Numbered from the stretch's first letter, positions 1-8,097 are shown. The stretch: 13,569 bases of DNA from Funneliformis mosseae (GCA_910592005.1 CAJVPP010002773.1:1-13569); one strand, 5' to 3'. Notes: generated by a model from the sequence alone, not told the origin. Program-made: numbers and translations.

Positions 1-353
1 TATATAAGAATGTTTAATGATAACAAATTTGTAGTGGTAACGCCCAAACATACCATTTCGCATTGTATTAGATTCTCGTAATTCTTGTTGCACTTCTGGT
101 TGATGATGAAAATTAGTTGGTAAATTTGTACTTTCAATTCCATTTGCATATTGTGTAAGCTATTCACAGAAAGAAGTGTTAGAATAAGCAAATACGATCC
201 AGATCCTCTTACAAATGCTCCACTCTAACTCTTTACCGTTTTCCCGAATATGTTGAGGTGCCCCAACGAGGCGGTTCGAATAGCATTTTTTTCCTCTTCT
301 AAGTTTTGGATTTCCGTCCAAAGATTGGTCACTATTGAAGATTTTTTTTCCAC

Positions 354-643
354 CTTAAAAGAAAAATAAGCGTCAATATCTTAAAAATGCATACATCATT
401 GTGTAATGTGCTGTAGCTGGCTAAACTCCATCTGGACACAAGAGCAAACCGAAGATGCTTTTGCTAGGTGAAGCCCAAACCGCAGTTTATCATAAGAGCA
501 AACCGAAGATGCTCTTACTTGGTAAAAGCCATAACTTATCATTACTCGAAACCGAAGATCATCACAAGAACAAACCGAAGATGTTCTTGCTTGAGTAATA
601 CAAGAATGATAGGATGAATGACCAAGAAAAACAAGTACTTTAC
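354..643 (-). other. Predicted intron carrying hairpin repeats
   Basis: On the minus strand it begins GTAAAG and ends in a pyrimidine-rich TTATTTTTCTTTTAAG. It joins two phase-0 exons. At 290 bases it is longer than the other introns here (about 60-150 bases), and the excess is accounted for by the repeat block at 439-589. Confidence 0.55.
439..589. repeat. Three hairpin repeats with constant loop AACCGAAGA
   Basis: Three 25-base hairpins lie at 439-463, 493-517 and 565-589. Each has an 8-base stem around the same nine-base loop AACCGAAGA. The stems are CAAGAGCA/TGCTTTTG (one mismatch), TAAGAGCA/TGCTCTTA (perfect) and CAAGAACA/TGTTCTTG (perfect), so stem bases change in pairs. A fourth loop copy at 550-558 has lost its stem. 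The sequence after the first two hairpins (GGTGAAGCCCAAACC... versus GGTAAAAGCCATAAC..., then TTATCAT) is also alike, giving a tandem unit of about 54 bases. They lie inside a predicted intron. Confidence 0.75.
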
Positions 644-859
644 TTCAAACGCGTCCAAAGCACTTTTTGCGTTGACTCCGAGTTCATGATCATTCTTAAG
701 GTTAAGTAGTGTAGTACAATAACAGCTATTTTCTATTTGAATTTCTTTCACGAAAGATGCTTGTTCCCTTCTCCGTATCAGGTACTCGTAAAAATAATTA
801 TCACATTCGCTTCTGAGTACGGCTTTGGCAATGACTTCTCTTTCTGTGTTTACATTCAT

Positions 860-1154
860 AACTTCCGACTTGCAGATTGAGTTAATATTGACGCGATTAA
901 TTTGATAAATCGGTGGCTTAGATGCTATACAAAATCGATTATCTATAGAAACTATCTCATGTGATACAAATTTTATAATTTAGCCGTCTATGGTGATCGG
1001 GCTAATTTAGCCGAATCTGTTTTCACCCAGTCACATGCGACTCACACGATAAAAATGAATCTGATATTTATTAGAGTATAATCAGCTAAAATCGCTAAAA
1101 ATACTATAAATCAATAAATCGTTATAATCTGATATAATCTACTAAAATAGTATT
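860..1154. other. Intergenic AT-rich spacer between divergent pseudogenes
   Basis: It separates the minus-strand gene starting at 859 from the plus-strand gene starting at 1155. It contains a short palindrome GGCTAATTTAGCC (around 1000-1012) and AT-rich stretches such as ATAATCTGATATAATC near 1123-1138. I see no convincing ORF or RNA gene. It presumably once held both promoters, but no specific element can be named. Confidence 0.4.
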
Positions 1155-2032
1155 ATGGATTTAGATAGTAAAATATATTCTAAGTTAATTAATGCGCACA
1201 ATTCTTATGGAGGCTCTGAAGAATATATAAGAATATTGGATGCAATATCGCCTTTAACAAAAAGACATGCCCACGAAACACCAGAAATGTGATGCTCTCA
1301 TATTAGAGATCCATTTAGAAAAATACTAAAAGAAAATCCAAGAATCCTTTCTGGAAATGGATAAATTACAATGTATGGAATGCATAGCTTCTGTGGTGTG
1401 GTATATGGTTTACCATCAAATTACATATATTGTAGTGTGTGCGACTTCTTGGTTTTCATTCCTAAAAAATATTCTACTTTAGACGATTTTTATCGAGATA
1501 GTCACTTGAAGAGATGTATTTCTGAAAATACTATTTCGAATGAATATGTAAAAAAAAATGAAATTCTCAAATCTATCGATACAAGGGAATTTAAGATCTG
1601 ACAATATAAACAATACATATTACAAGAAGAGGCTAAAATTAATCATCTCCGCTTAGAGCTTTTCTCCCAATATACTTCACATTCAGAAAAGGATAAATTG
1701 GCATCAATATCATATGATCATAATACGGATTTAATATCTAGCTATAAAGCATATGCCTAGTCTAAAGTAATAGTATAAAAAATACTATACTAAGTACTTC
1801 AGAGCCAGCTTGTATTTCACCTGTCAGGCAAGAAGTGATTTCTCCAACTTCTTATAAAAGTGATATAGGCGAATTATTTATCTCATTTCTGTATGCAAAA
1901 CAGCCAAAAGGCATTATGTTGAGATTGAGGGATGGAAGAGTAATCACAGTCGTCTAACTGGCTTGACTGATTTAGACGGCTGAAGCATACTTTGATTCTG
2001 TATGGCAGGAAGAAAATAAACTTAGCTGTTAA
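1155..2032 (+). pseudogene. Pseudogene with a possible CCHC-type zinc site, unknown function
   Basis: The frame opens at the ATG at 1155 (MDLDSKIYSKLINAHNSYGG). It stays recognisably coding through a TGA at codon 46, a TAA at codon 70, a TGA at 1599 and a TAG at 1758. Codons 73-148 are open and include C-X2-C-X20-H-X3-C (YCSVCDF ... DSHLKRC), a plausible zinc-binding arrangement. Between about 1767 and 1793 the frame shifts, next to a 7-base inverted repeat (1770-1788). It then continues with STSEPACISPVRQEV and ELFISFLYAKQPKGIMLRLRDG, with further TAA, TGA and TAG codons, to a TAA at 2030-2032. The true end could lie a little further. I do not recognise the family. The zinc site is inferred from spacing only. 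Confidence 0.55.
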
Positions 2033-2537
2033 GGCGCTTCGCAATATCTTTCGATCATTAGCCCATATTTAGCCAAACATAACTTATACTTTATTTTTTT
2101 TTGCGAAATAAATAGCTATATAATTTGCATGCATAATTGCCTAATAAAATTGAGATGCTATGCATGAAATGTATCATCTACCAAATTTTTCAGATTAGTC
2201 CTTAACTCAGATCTTGAATATTATTTTAATAAAATAATATATTGTCCAGCCACAATGCATGAAGACATGTGTGACATGAATTAGCACATTTTTGATCCTC
2301 ATTAAAATATATACCGTTGAGATCTTCAATGCATATTCTACATGCCTTTAATCACAAACATGGGCATAAAGTGCTTTGCATATCCTCCTGTTCCTTTTTC
2401 AACATGATTGCAAGTTTAGAGGGAAGTAAATGGAATCATTTAAAAGGCAGTATAGTAAAATTATTATACTTTTACATTATTTTTTTACTTCGCTTAGCAA
2501 AGCTTTCACTAATATTTAACCTTCACTCTTTTAAAAC
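2033..2537. other. Intergenic AT-rich region, no gene seen
   Basis: Short open frames here have no coding character that I can support. The frame of the preceding gene stays open for a while after 2032, so its tail may extend to roughly 2090. At 2449-2470 there is a 22-base near-perfect palindrome, AGTATAGTAA ... TTATACT, about 70 bases before the next start codon. It could be chance in AT-rich DNA. Confidence 0.4.
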
Positions 2538-4350
2538 ATGGAAGAGTTTCTTTTAACAAGAGAACCTCTCGATATCGTCAGAATTTTCACGGCATTATTT
2601 GTACAAGTAGAGGAAGGTGAATGAATAGGCGTCCTTGAAAAGAAGGTGAAGAACTTTGACAATGTTTTGAAGCGAGTTTTAGAACGAACCCCCTCAGAGA
2701 ATATTGAGCGAATAAAGAAGCTTCGAAGTTTTGGTACCAGAAAAAAATTGGTGAAACAGGTAAGGCAATAAACACTAATTATAGCAAATATGTAGATATG
2801 ATGTCACATATTTTTTAGATTTTTTAGTATAGTATAATCACTAGCGAAGAGGCTGATATTCGTTGTAATATTATTACTTTCCACACAGTAGTAACTAGTT
2901 TTACACTATATCTATATATCAAATATTTTGCTGGCACTTAAGACTTTATGAAAATGGAAACCTAATCTGATCCCGCAATGTAAAATGAAATTATTTTGTC
3001 AAATGAGTCTTGAAAACTAATTTAAATATATTTTAGATTTTAACTGCATTCAAAGATCTATGTTCACTCTCAGAAATGGAAGTGTTAATAATCAATACAG
3101 AAGCCTGGTATAAAGATGCAAATACAAATTTATAATCTTTGAAGCGTGACATTAGACGATGCATGACTAAGAGTGCTAGTTATAAGAAAACTATGTGAGA
3201 GAGAATAGAAACAGAACTTGAAGAAATAAATGTGAAGAACCTTGGATTCGATCATCTGATTTATTCAGGTGTTTTAGATATCAAGTCAGAACCCTTTACA
3301 AATATGCCTGGGTCAGTTTCTGATATTTTTAAAGAACCATTTCAAAAATATAAGTTAGAACAGAATCATGATATAATGGAAGCTTGTAAAAAATTTATCT
3401 AAAACAAAGAATCAAAAATTAACATAGACGAAGTTTTGGGTAATATTAATTATGGAGAATGGATGGATAAGCCTAAAGAATTGCAAGATCTAATAAAACA
3501 GATGTTAGAATCTATATAAGTCACTGTAATGAGCAATTTTTGTCAAAATCTGTTTATATGTTTTTTTACTTTGCTTATTAACCAATAAATAATTATAGGC
3601 TTAAGGTTTAGAAATCGCTAAAATATGATGCATATATAAAGAAGAGGAAATCGATAAATGAAGGATCATATATTTGTGAGGTGCTTGCATTATTATTAAA
3701 TATAGTGATAAGCAATTTATCAGGAAACCCGATAGCATTAGACATATGGTAAGCTTAACTTAAAAAGTTTCATTATTCCACTATCATATCTGCTATAATT
3801 AATGTTTTCTAAATTAAGGGGTGAAGAAGGGAGTTCAGCTAGTGTCATACGAAAAGGTTCTTGTAAAATTGTCTGAAAAGCTGATTATATGATGGTAGCC
3901 TAGTTCAAAAAAAAATGCTGAACTTGAAATTGTTTATCTTGAGATCGGTACCAGTCAAGATAAGCGGGATCGTAATCACAAAAAATTAATACATTTTTTC
4001 AAGAATTCTATCGACATCACGAGGAATATAAAAAACCTTAAAAAGATATTTAACCAACCATCAAAGAGGCAGAATCTGACCATATTCACTATTAACATCG
4101 CAGGTATAAATAAATTATTTCTATTTTTCTATATATTCATAAATTGTTTATATTTTACTTTATCCACTTCTAGGCAATATTATGGAACTTTATACTATGT
4201 AAAAAGAATCAGGCATTTATAAGTACTGTTTAATAGAGGAGACAATAATTCTGTTACATATGACTTCACCAAGTATTATATATCAGCTTATCTATATTTT
4301 ATTGACATTAAGAACGGCTGTAACCTATACAATTCATAAAATATTATATA

Positions 4351-4358
4351 GTCCTGAC
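4351..4358. repeat. Left 8-base target-site duplication GTCCTGAC
   Basis: Identical to 4586-4593. The two copies directly flank the inverted ends of the element at 4359-4585. Removing one copy and the element makes the exon 6 reading frame continuous (ILYSPD then SRDSENSSSE). Confidence 0.9.
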
Positions 4359-4585
4359 CAGTGTATAAAATTTAGACCAAAAGTCATGTGCACAAGTTGT
4401 ACTAGAAATAGAAAATTAATGCATGTATTACATAGTATTTCTATTTTTATAAATAATTTATCCATTTTTATATATAATTTATCTATTTTTAGTAATTATT
4501 TGTGCACATTTTATGCTGTGTAATATGTGCACATAAAAATTTAATGTGCACATGTGCACATTGTGTACATGAATTTTACACACTG
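4359..4585. mobile_element. hAT-like MITE, 227 bases
   Basis: The left end CAGTGTATAAAATT (4359-4372) and the inverted right end CAGTGTGTAAAATT (4572-4585) match at 13 of 14 positions. An exact 8-base duplication GTCCTGAC flanks both ends. An 8-base duplication with CAGTG-type ends fits the hAT superfamily. The element is too short to encode a transposase and has no long ORF of its own, so it is non-autonomous. It contains five copies of the palindrome TGTGCACA (4387, 4501, 4526, 4545, 4553), four of them within about 85 bases of the right end, as expected for subterminal transposase-binding sites. It also carries a three-unit minisatellite. The host is the last exon of the six-exon pseudogene. 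Confidence 0.85.
4438..4499 (+). repeat. Three-copy 20-21 base tandem repeat inside the MITE
   Basis: The units are 4438-4457, 4458-4478 and 4479-4499. All share TT-x-x-CTATTTTTA-like cores (TTTCTATTTTTATAAATAAT, then TTATCCATTTTTATATATAAT-like and TTATCTATTTTTAGTAATTAT-like copies). They fill the middle of the element. Confidence 0.7.
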
Positions 4586-4593
4586 GTCCTGAC
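4586..4593. repeat. Right 8-base target-site duplication GTCCTGAC
   Basis: Exact copy of 4351-4358, at the right border of the MITE. It is followed by TCTAGGGATAGTG, which carries on the exon 6 frame. Confidence 0.9.
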
Positions 4594-4732
4594 TCTAGGG
4601 ATAGTGAAAATAGTTCTAGTGAAATGGTAATAACAGTTTTGACCCCAAAAAATTCATAGAATAGAGATCTCATATATGTAATTTTTATTAAGTTCTAATA
4701 AAGCGGTATATAATAAAATTTGATGACAGGTT

Positions 4733-4894
4733 ATGGTCGTTCCCGTCGCTAAAATAGATAGTTCTGGTAAGACTGATTCGTTGAAACAATGCATTAGCGA
4801 GCTTAAGGCTGAGAATAATAAAGTTAAGGCCAGAGTTGCAATAATTAATAAAAAACTTATTATCTGTATTATGAAAAACATGACCATGTATTAA
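4733..4894 (+). CDS. Short coiled-coil ORF, 53 residues, probably a gene remnant
   Basis: ATG at 4733 to TAA at 4892-4894, with no internal stop. The sequence MVVPVAKIDSSGKTDSLKQC is followed by ISELKAENNKVKARVAIINKK, with heptad-like spacing of I/L/V and charged residues between, so a short coiled coil is likely. From memory, LKQ-x-I-SELKAEN-type repeats are common in proteins of arbuscular mycorrhizal fungi, often as the N-terminal part of longer ones. Nothing convincing continues downstream, so this may be a 5' fragment of a lost gene. It starts 74 bases after the stop of the six-exon pseudogene. Whether it is expressed cannot be told. Confidence 0.4.
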   Translation: MVVPVAKIDSSGKTDSLKQCISELKAENNKVKARVAIINKKLIICIMKNMTMY

Positions 4895-5349
4895 TTTAGC
4901 AAAATTTCAGCTAGGGCGCTCTTATCAAAATCATGTGAATTTTTTATTCAGTGGATCAGAGTTAATGCGTAATATAGAAAGGCAAAATTAATATTACGCA
5001 ATTTTGCGATATGACGCAGTAATGATATGGTATTTTTTTTAGATCTAATAGTACAATATATTATTTAATACGGTATTAGCACAGTATTTCTTAAAAATAC
5101 TTATGATGCAATTTTTAGAATATCTTAACGTAATTGCTTCTATGTGACTTTAATTAAAATCATTCTACAGTAATTATCTACATGATTTTAAGCCACATTC
5201 ACAATATATAGTTATTCAATATGTAATGACTTGTTTTTTGCGTTTCTGCCACTCTCCTCTTCACGTAATTACAATAATGTAGTTAAGAAAAGTATATAAT
5301 ATTATGATCTTTAGAGACCTGAATCCCAAAAAATAAAAAGCTTTTTACA
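4895..5349. other. Intergenic AT-rich region with one inverted-repeat cluster
   Basis: I see no coding frame in either direction. The only structure that stands out is the pair of overlapping hairpins at 4966-5007. ACGTAATT occurs near 5129 and again near 5264. Nothing else can be supported. Confidence 0.4.
4966..5007. repeat. Two overlapping, mutually exclusive inverted repeats
   Basis: Hairpin A pairs TGCGTAATAT (4966-4975) with ATATTACGCA (4991-5000), a perfect 10-base stem with a 15-base loop. Hairpin B pairs GCAAAATT (4982-4989) with AATTTTGC (5000-5007). The right arm of A forms the loop of B, so both cannot form together. Confidence 0.65.
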
Positions 5350-5924
5350 ATGTGAACTGACGAGCAACTTCGAGTCTTGATCGACAGCCATAAAGAAAAT
5401 AACAAAATGTTTTATGAACTAGCTAGGAATGGAAATAGAATTTTCTAGAAGAAAGTCTTCACAAAAATCAACCTTCGGTTTAAAATGTCTTATACTGGTA
5501 CACATTGTAGGAAAAAGTTCAAGAGTCTTAAACGGGATTGTAAAGTATGTAGAAATCCTTTTGAAATCTTTAAAGCCTCAGCCATGCACAACACCTAATA
5601 CCAAACTAATTTATCTTTTTTATTTAGCATATGAAAGCATACATTAATGGTAAAGCCAATGGAAAAAGGATTAAGAACAGCCTCAAGTATTATGAGAAAT
5701 TCAAAGAACAGTTCTAGAAAATATCAGATAAAGATTAGTTGATCAGAGAAAGGAATATTTATGAGAAGATATACTAATCCCTAATACTTCATTTCACTAT
5801 AGTGACTGACTATAATTGGCTCTGTGAACAAAATATCGCAAGAAGACATCAAACTCTATCACTGTCACCACCATATGAAGAAAATAGAAGTTCTACCTTA
5901 CAAGTACTACCACTACATTCGTAA
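5350..5924 (+). pseudogene. Myb/SANT-like DNA-binding domain pseudogene, two exons
   Basis: Exon 1 (5350-5544) encodes TDEQLRVLIDSHKENNKMFY, ELARNGNRIF, a stop, KKVFTKINLRF, YTGTHCRKKFKSLKRDCK. This is the layout of a Myb/SANT-like (trihelix-type) domain of about 65 residues, as found in fungal and plant factors and in PIF/Harbinger-associated proteins. A consensus donor GTATGT at 5545 and acceptor TATTTAG ending at 5627 remove 83 bases. Exon 2 (5628-5924) continues in phase 0 with HMKAYINGKANGKRIKNSLKYYEKFKEQF and a linker rich in Arg, Ser and Pro, to TAA at 5922. Codon 2 is TGA and codon 33 is TAG, exactly where such domains carry conserved tryptophans. Exon 2 has two TAG and one TAA. Its former role was presumably DNA binding in the nucleus. 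It is a single-domain protein with no visible transposase partner in the window. Confidence 0.65.
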
Positions 5925-6309
5925 TGATAGGAATAATTATATCTAGCTATTAGTATTTTTCGCTGTAATTATTTTATATTGCTAGAAATCATCTAATACT
6001 TGTATAATATGAATACCAATTATAATAAAAATAATATCATCGTATTTTTGAAGAAAAATTAACTGAAAGGTGCTTTACATGAATTAACTAGAATACTTTT
6101 TTTCTTGTACTTCTACAAAGTAAGATCCTGGTCAAGATCACGCGCTGAGAATTAATATAAATTAAAAGTTCTCTCATTCCAATTTTTTATAATTACAAAA
6201 AAAGTAAGTATCTATGAAGTAAAATTCTACTCATTAGTTGAGATGCTTTTTTTTCCTTGTGATTAACAAAATATGTTTTTTGAATAAATATCCTACTTTT
6301 CAAACTACT
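5925..6309. other. Intergenic AT-rich region, no gene seen
   Basis: It lies between the SANT-like pseudogene and the ATPase pseudogene. The reading frame of the ATPase is open upstream of its likely ATG, back to 6238, but residues encoded there (poly-Phe, VINKICF) do not look like part of the protein. I see no other feature. Confidence 0.4.
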
Positions 6310-7091
6310 ATGAAGTATTATAAACTATGCAAATTAGATAAAACTATACATTTGAAAAAACAGAATCTATTCGCTCCTAAACTTCCATTTAGACTAGAAG
6401 TTGCAGATACCTCTGAGTCAGGAATGACAAAGATGGTAGTACATTTGCTCTTAGGAAGTAAATATCCTAAAATATATCTATGGATGTCTGGTAAAAAGCG
6501 TAGTCATAAAATACCAAAAGGTGGGAGCAAAAATTTTGGTAAAAGGTATATTTCATATGATGATTTAATTATTGTTATGCAACATTAAGATAAAGAGCTA
6601 TGGAAAGTAATACAATATTTTTATGAATTTATAGCTATGGATAAGTAAGCTCTATGGTATGAAAATGTAAGATTCAAGCTGATTGCACTTGAAGAACTAC
6701 CTGATATTATATCTTTTAAAAGAACTGGCCAATCTACTGTTATAATCTTTAATGATCTTGCTAGAGAACCTTTGACAACTCAGCTAAAAATTGTTCCTTT
6801 TTTTAAATCAGACAGATATGAAGGAATTAGCTCAATTTATATAGCCTAACGTTTTTATGAAATCCATTAAAATATACACGAAATTTTAAATACATTTCAT
6901 TACATTGTGGATGTGAAACATTAAATAGTATAAAACAAATTCTTAAAGATATGTATGATGATTATGAGTCTTTAGCAAAAAAAATTTATGAGGTAATAAA
7001 AAAGCATTTTGTGATTATTAATATCCGAAGACCATCTGATGACCTCTTATCAATCAGATATAGATAAGACAAATCTTTAAAATATAGCTGA
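6310..7091 (+). pseudogene. A32-like (FtsK/HerA) DNA-packaging ATPase pseudogene
   Basis: About 255 codons, the usual size of the genome-packaging ATPases of Maverick/Polinton elements and large DNA viruses. The start at 6310 (MKYYKLCKLDK) gives the right length. After LPFRLEVA (25-32) comes a Walker A box (GxxGxGKT) at 33-40 that now reads DTSESGMT: both early Gly positions and the Lys are replaced. Walker B is at 143-149 (TVIIFND), with Asn where an acidic residue is usual. Residues 164-179 (FFKSDRYEGISSIYIA) match the motif around a GRH sequence that ends in a conserved Gln, and that Gln codon is TAA (codon 180). A further one-base deletion near 6877-6890 shifts the frame before the R-x-N-x-x-YI motif; the frame then runs through SLHCGCETLNSIKQIL and NIRRPSDDLLSIRYR to a TAA at 7065 and a TGA at 7089. 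Other stops: TAA at codons 93 and 113. ATP binding and function are lost. The family call rests on motif order and spacing. Confidence 0.72.
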
Positions 7092-7287
7092 ATTCAAAAA
7101 TGATTTGTGCTTTATAACCTCATCCATATCCATAAGGTAAAGTTTCATAGGAGGTAGTCCTGTCTTTTAATTCTTCTGCGTATCAGATTAGGAATTCATA
7201 ACTCTAATTTTTATTTAAGGGTATTTTATAATTCGGAAGATTTTTTTCGTAGGCAGAATATTGGTTACTTTTTTTCTGCAAATTTCA
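7092..7287. other. Convergent intergenic spacer
   Basis: This is the spacer between two genes that end tail to tail. I see no conserved element. It would have carried both polyadenylation regions; no signal can be assigned with confidence. Confidence 0.35.
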
Positions 7288-7919
7288 CTATTTCTTAACC
7301 ATGAACCATATGATTACAATCAGTAGTAAAACAGGTATAAAATATGTTACCATCTGTGTCAATAGAGAACTTGTAACAACAGGAATAGTCGCTGATACTA
7401 GAGGCATTTCTTGAGACAATGGTACTACTTCTGCATCACCTGAATGCTTCGCAATCCCTTTTCTCAAAATAAAATTTTCAGAATATGCTGATAGACTATA
7501 AACAGATTGATTAGGTAGGATAACTTCCTGATTTTTTGAAACTATTTTATCCTGAGATAATAGCTCTTGCAAAGTCTCTAATATATGTTCTCTGGCAAAA
7601 CTTTTATCAAATTCCATAACTTTATTTTTAAAACCAAGCTCATAGACAAGAGGTCTTAGATTATCACTAACCCAACTTGAAATCTTTTGTGATAAATCAT
7701 TCATAGACAGAGGTGGAGGATCTACTTCATTATACGAAGCGCCTTTTAGCTCTTTCTTTAATGCTAATCGATCTCTAAAGGACCTATTTTTCTCTATCAA
7801 TTTTAATTATTCTGAAGACTGAATATCCAGCTCCCATTTGTATATATTATTTGATGACTCTATCCCTTTTTCTATACATTTTATTTCATATTTTTTTGAA
7901 TCTAGATTCTCCTTTATCT

Positions 7920-7927
7920 GTTCTAAT
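7920..7927. repeat. Left 8-base target-site duplication GTTCTAAT
   Basis: Identical to 8090-8097. The two copies flank the inverted ends of the element at 7928-8089. Confidence 0.85.
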
Positions 7928-8089
7928 TAGTGTTTCTAATAAGTCAAGTCGAGTCGAGTTTTGAGTCAAAATTATCCTACATACCTTTAATTTAAAGTAC
8001 TTATTTATTATGTGTAACTAAAATTTACAATTATGCACAATCATGCGAGTCAAATATGCGAGTTTATGCAAGTCATTTTTGAAACTCTA
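7928..8089. mobile_element. hAT-like MITE, 162 bases
   Basis: The left end TAGTGTTTC (7928-7936) and the inverted right end TAGAGTTTC (8081-8089) match at 8 of 9 bases. Exact 8-base copies of GTTCTAAT flank both ends, which fits hAT. Near the ends it has repeated AGTC/CGAGT motifs (AAGTCAAGTCGAGTCGAG on the left, GCGAGTCAAATATGCGAG on the right) that could be transposase-binding sites. It codes for nothing. Removing the element and one target copy makes the coiled-coil gene's frame continuous across the site. Its ends differ from those of the 227-base MITE, so it is a separate family. Confidence 0.82.
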
Positions 8090-8097
8090 GTTCTAAT
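8090..8097. repeat. Right 8-base target-site duplication GTTCTAAT
   Basis: Exact copy of 7920-7927, at the right border of the 162-base MITE. Confidence 0.85.

Larger units (their letters stand above)
1..859 (-). pseudogene. Two-exon pseudogene of unknown function, 3' part beyond window
   Basis: Exon 1 runs from the ATG at 859 down to 644 (72 codons, MNVNTEREVI..., ending ALDAFE). A GTAAAG donor at 643 and a TTTTTCTTTTAAG acceptor ending at 354 define a 290-base intron. Exon 2 starts at 353 in phase 0 (VEKKSSIVTNLWTEIQ...), which makes one continuous charged, helical protein. Exon 2 has an apparent one-base deletion in a run of four Gs near 254-257; after that the reading moves to the frame containing ELEWSICKRIW and PTNFHHQPEVQQ. 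It is also broken by a TAG after the residues SFCE. The frame then stays open to the window edge, so the gene continues to the left. I recognise no domain. What I see is the splice structure and the two lesions; the joining of the exons is inference from phase and splice signals. Confidence 0.6.
2538..4659 (+). pseudogene. Six-exon pseudogene of a probable fungus-specific family, interrupted by a MITE
   Basis: The exons I can reconstruct are 2538-2759, 2819-2887, 3037-3525, 3606-3748, 3819-4103 and 4174-4659. Donors are GTAAGG, GTAGTA, GTAATG, GTAAGC and GTATAA, and each acceptor ends in AG. Phases agree at every junction. Ignoring the lesions and the insertion, the product is about 485 residues. 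Lesions: about ten in-frame stops (for example TGA in exon 1, TAA three times and TGA once in exon 3, TAG in exon 4), one extra A in the A run near 3907-3915, and a 235-base insertion plus duplication in exon 6. Recognisable pieces are EMEVLIINTEAWYKDAN, DIWGEEGSSAS and LLTLRTAVTYTIHKIL, after which a Ser-rich tail ends at TAG 4657-4659. From memory, the exon 5-6 part resembles a multicopy family of unknown function in arbuscular mycorrhizal fungi. The boundaries of exon 2 and the acceptor of exon 4 (3605 rather than 3598) are the least certain. Confidence 0.65.

Noticed and set aside
439..589. CRISPR-like array
   Set aside because: Repeats are unequal, the spacing is irregular (54 and 72 bases), the spacers themselves are similar, and the context is a spliced eukaryotic gene.
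1770..1788. ATAGTAT/ATACTAT hairpin as a terminator or regulatory site
   Set aside because: It is a short AT-only stem within a decayed coding frame at the point of a frameshift. There is no support for function.
981..1982. TAGCCGTCTA (981-990) and TAGACGGCTG (1973-1982) as terminal inverted repeats of a 1-kb element
   Set aside because: The match is short and imperfect, no target duplication flanks it, and the right copy lies inside the coding frame of the pseudogene.
2317..2775. Open frames on both strands (2317-2556 plus, 2775-2587 minus) as genes
   Set aside because: They lack recognisable features, and the minus-strand one is antisense to exon 1 of the six-exon pseudogene.
4260..4673. 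Open frames crossing the MITE borders (4260-4523 plus, 4673-4479 minus) as independent genes
   Set aside because: They combine exon 6 residues with MITE sequence, or run through the MITE repeats. They are by-products of the insertion.
1155..7091. Reassigned genetic code in which TAA and TAG mean glutamine, as in ciliates, since many stops interrupt otherwise coding frames
   Set aside because: Stops also sit on conserved Trp positions, TGA stops are present, and the same genes carry frameshifts, MITE insertions and a ruined Walker A motif. Decay explains all of this; recoding does not.
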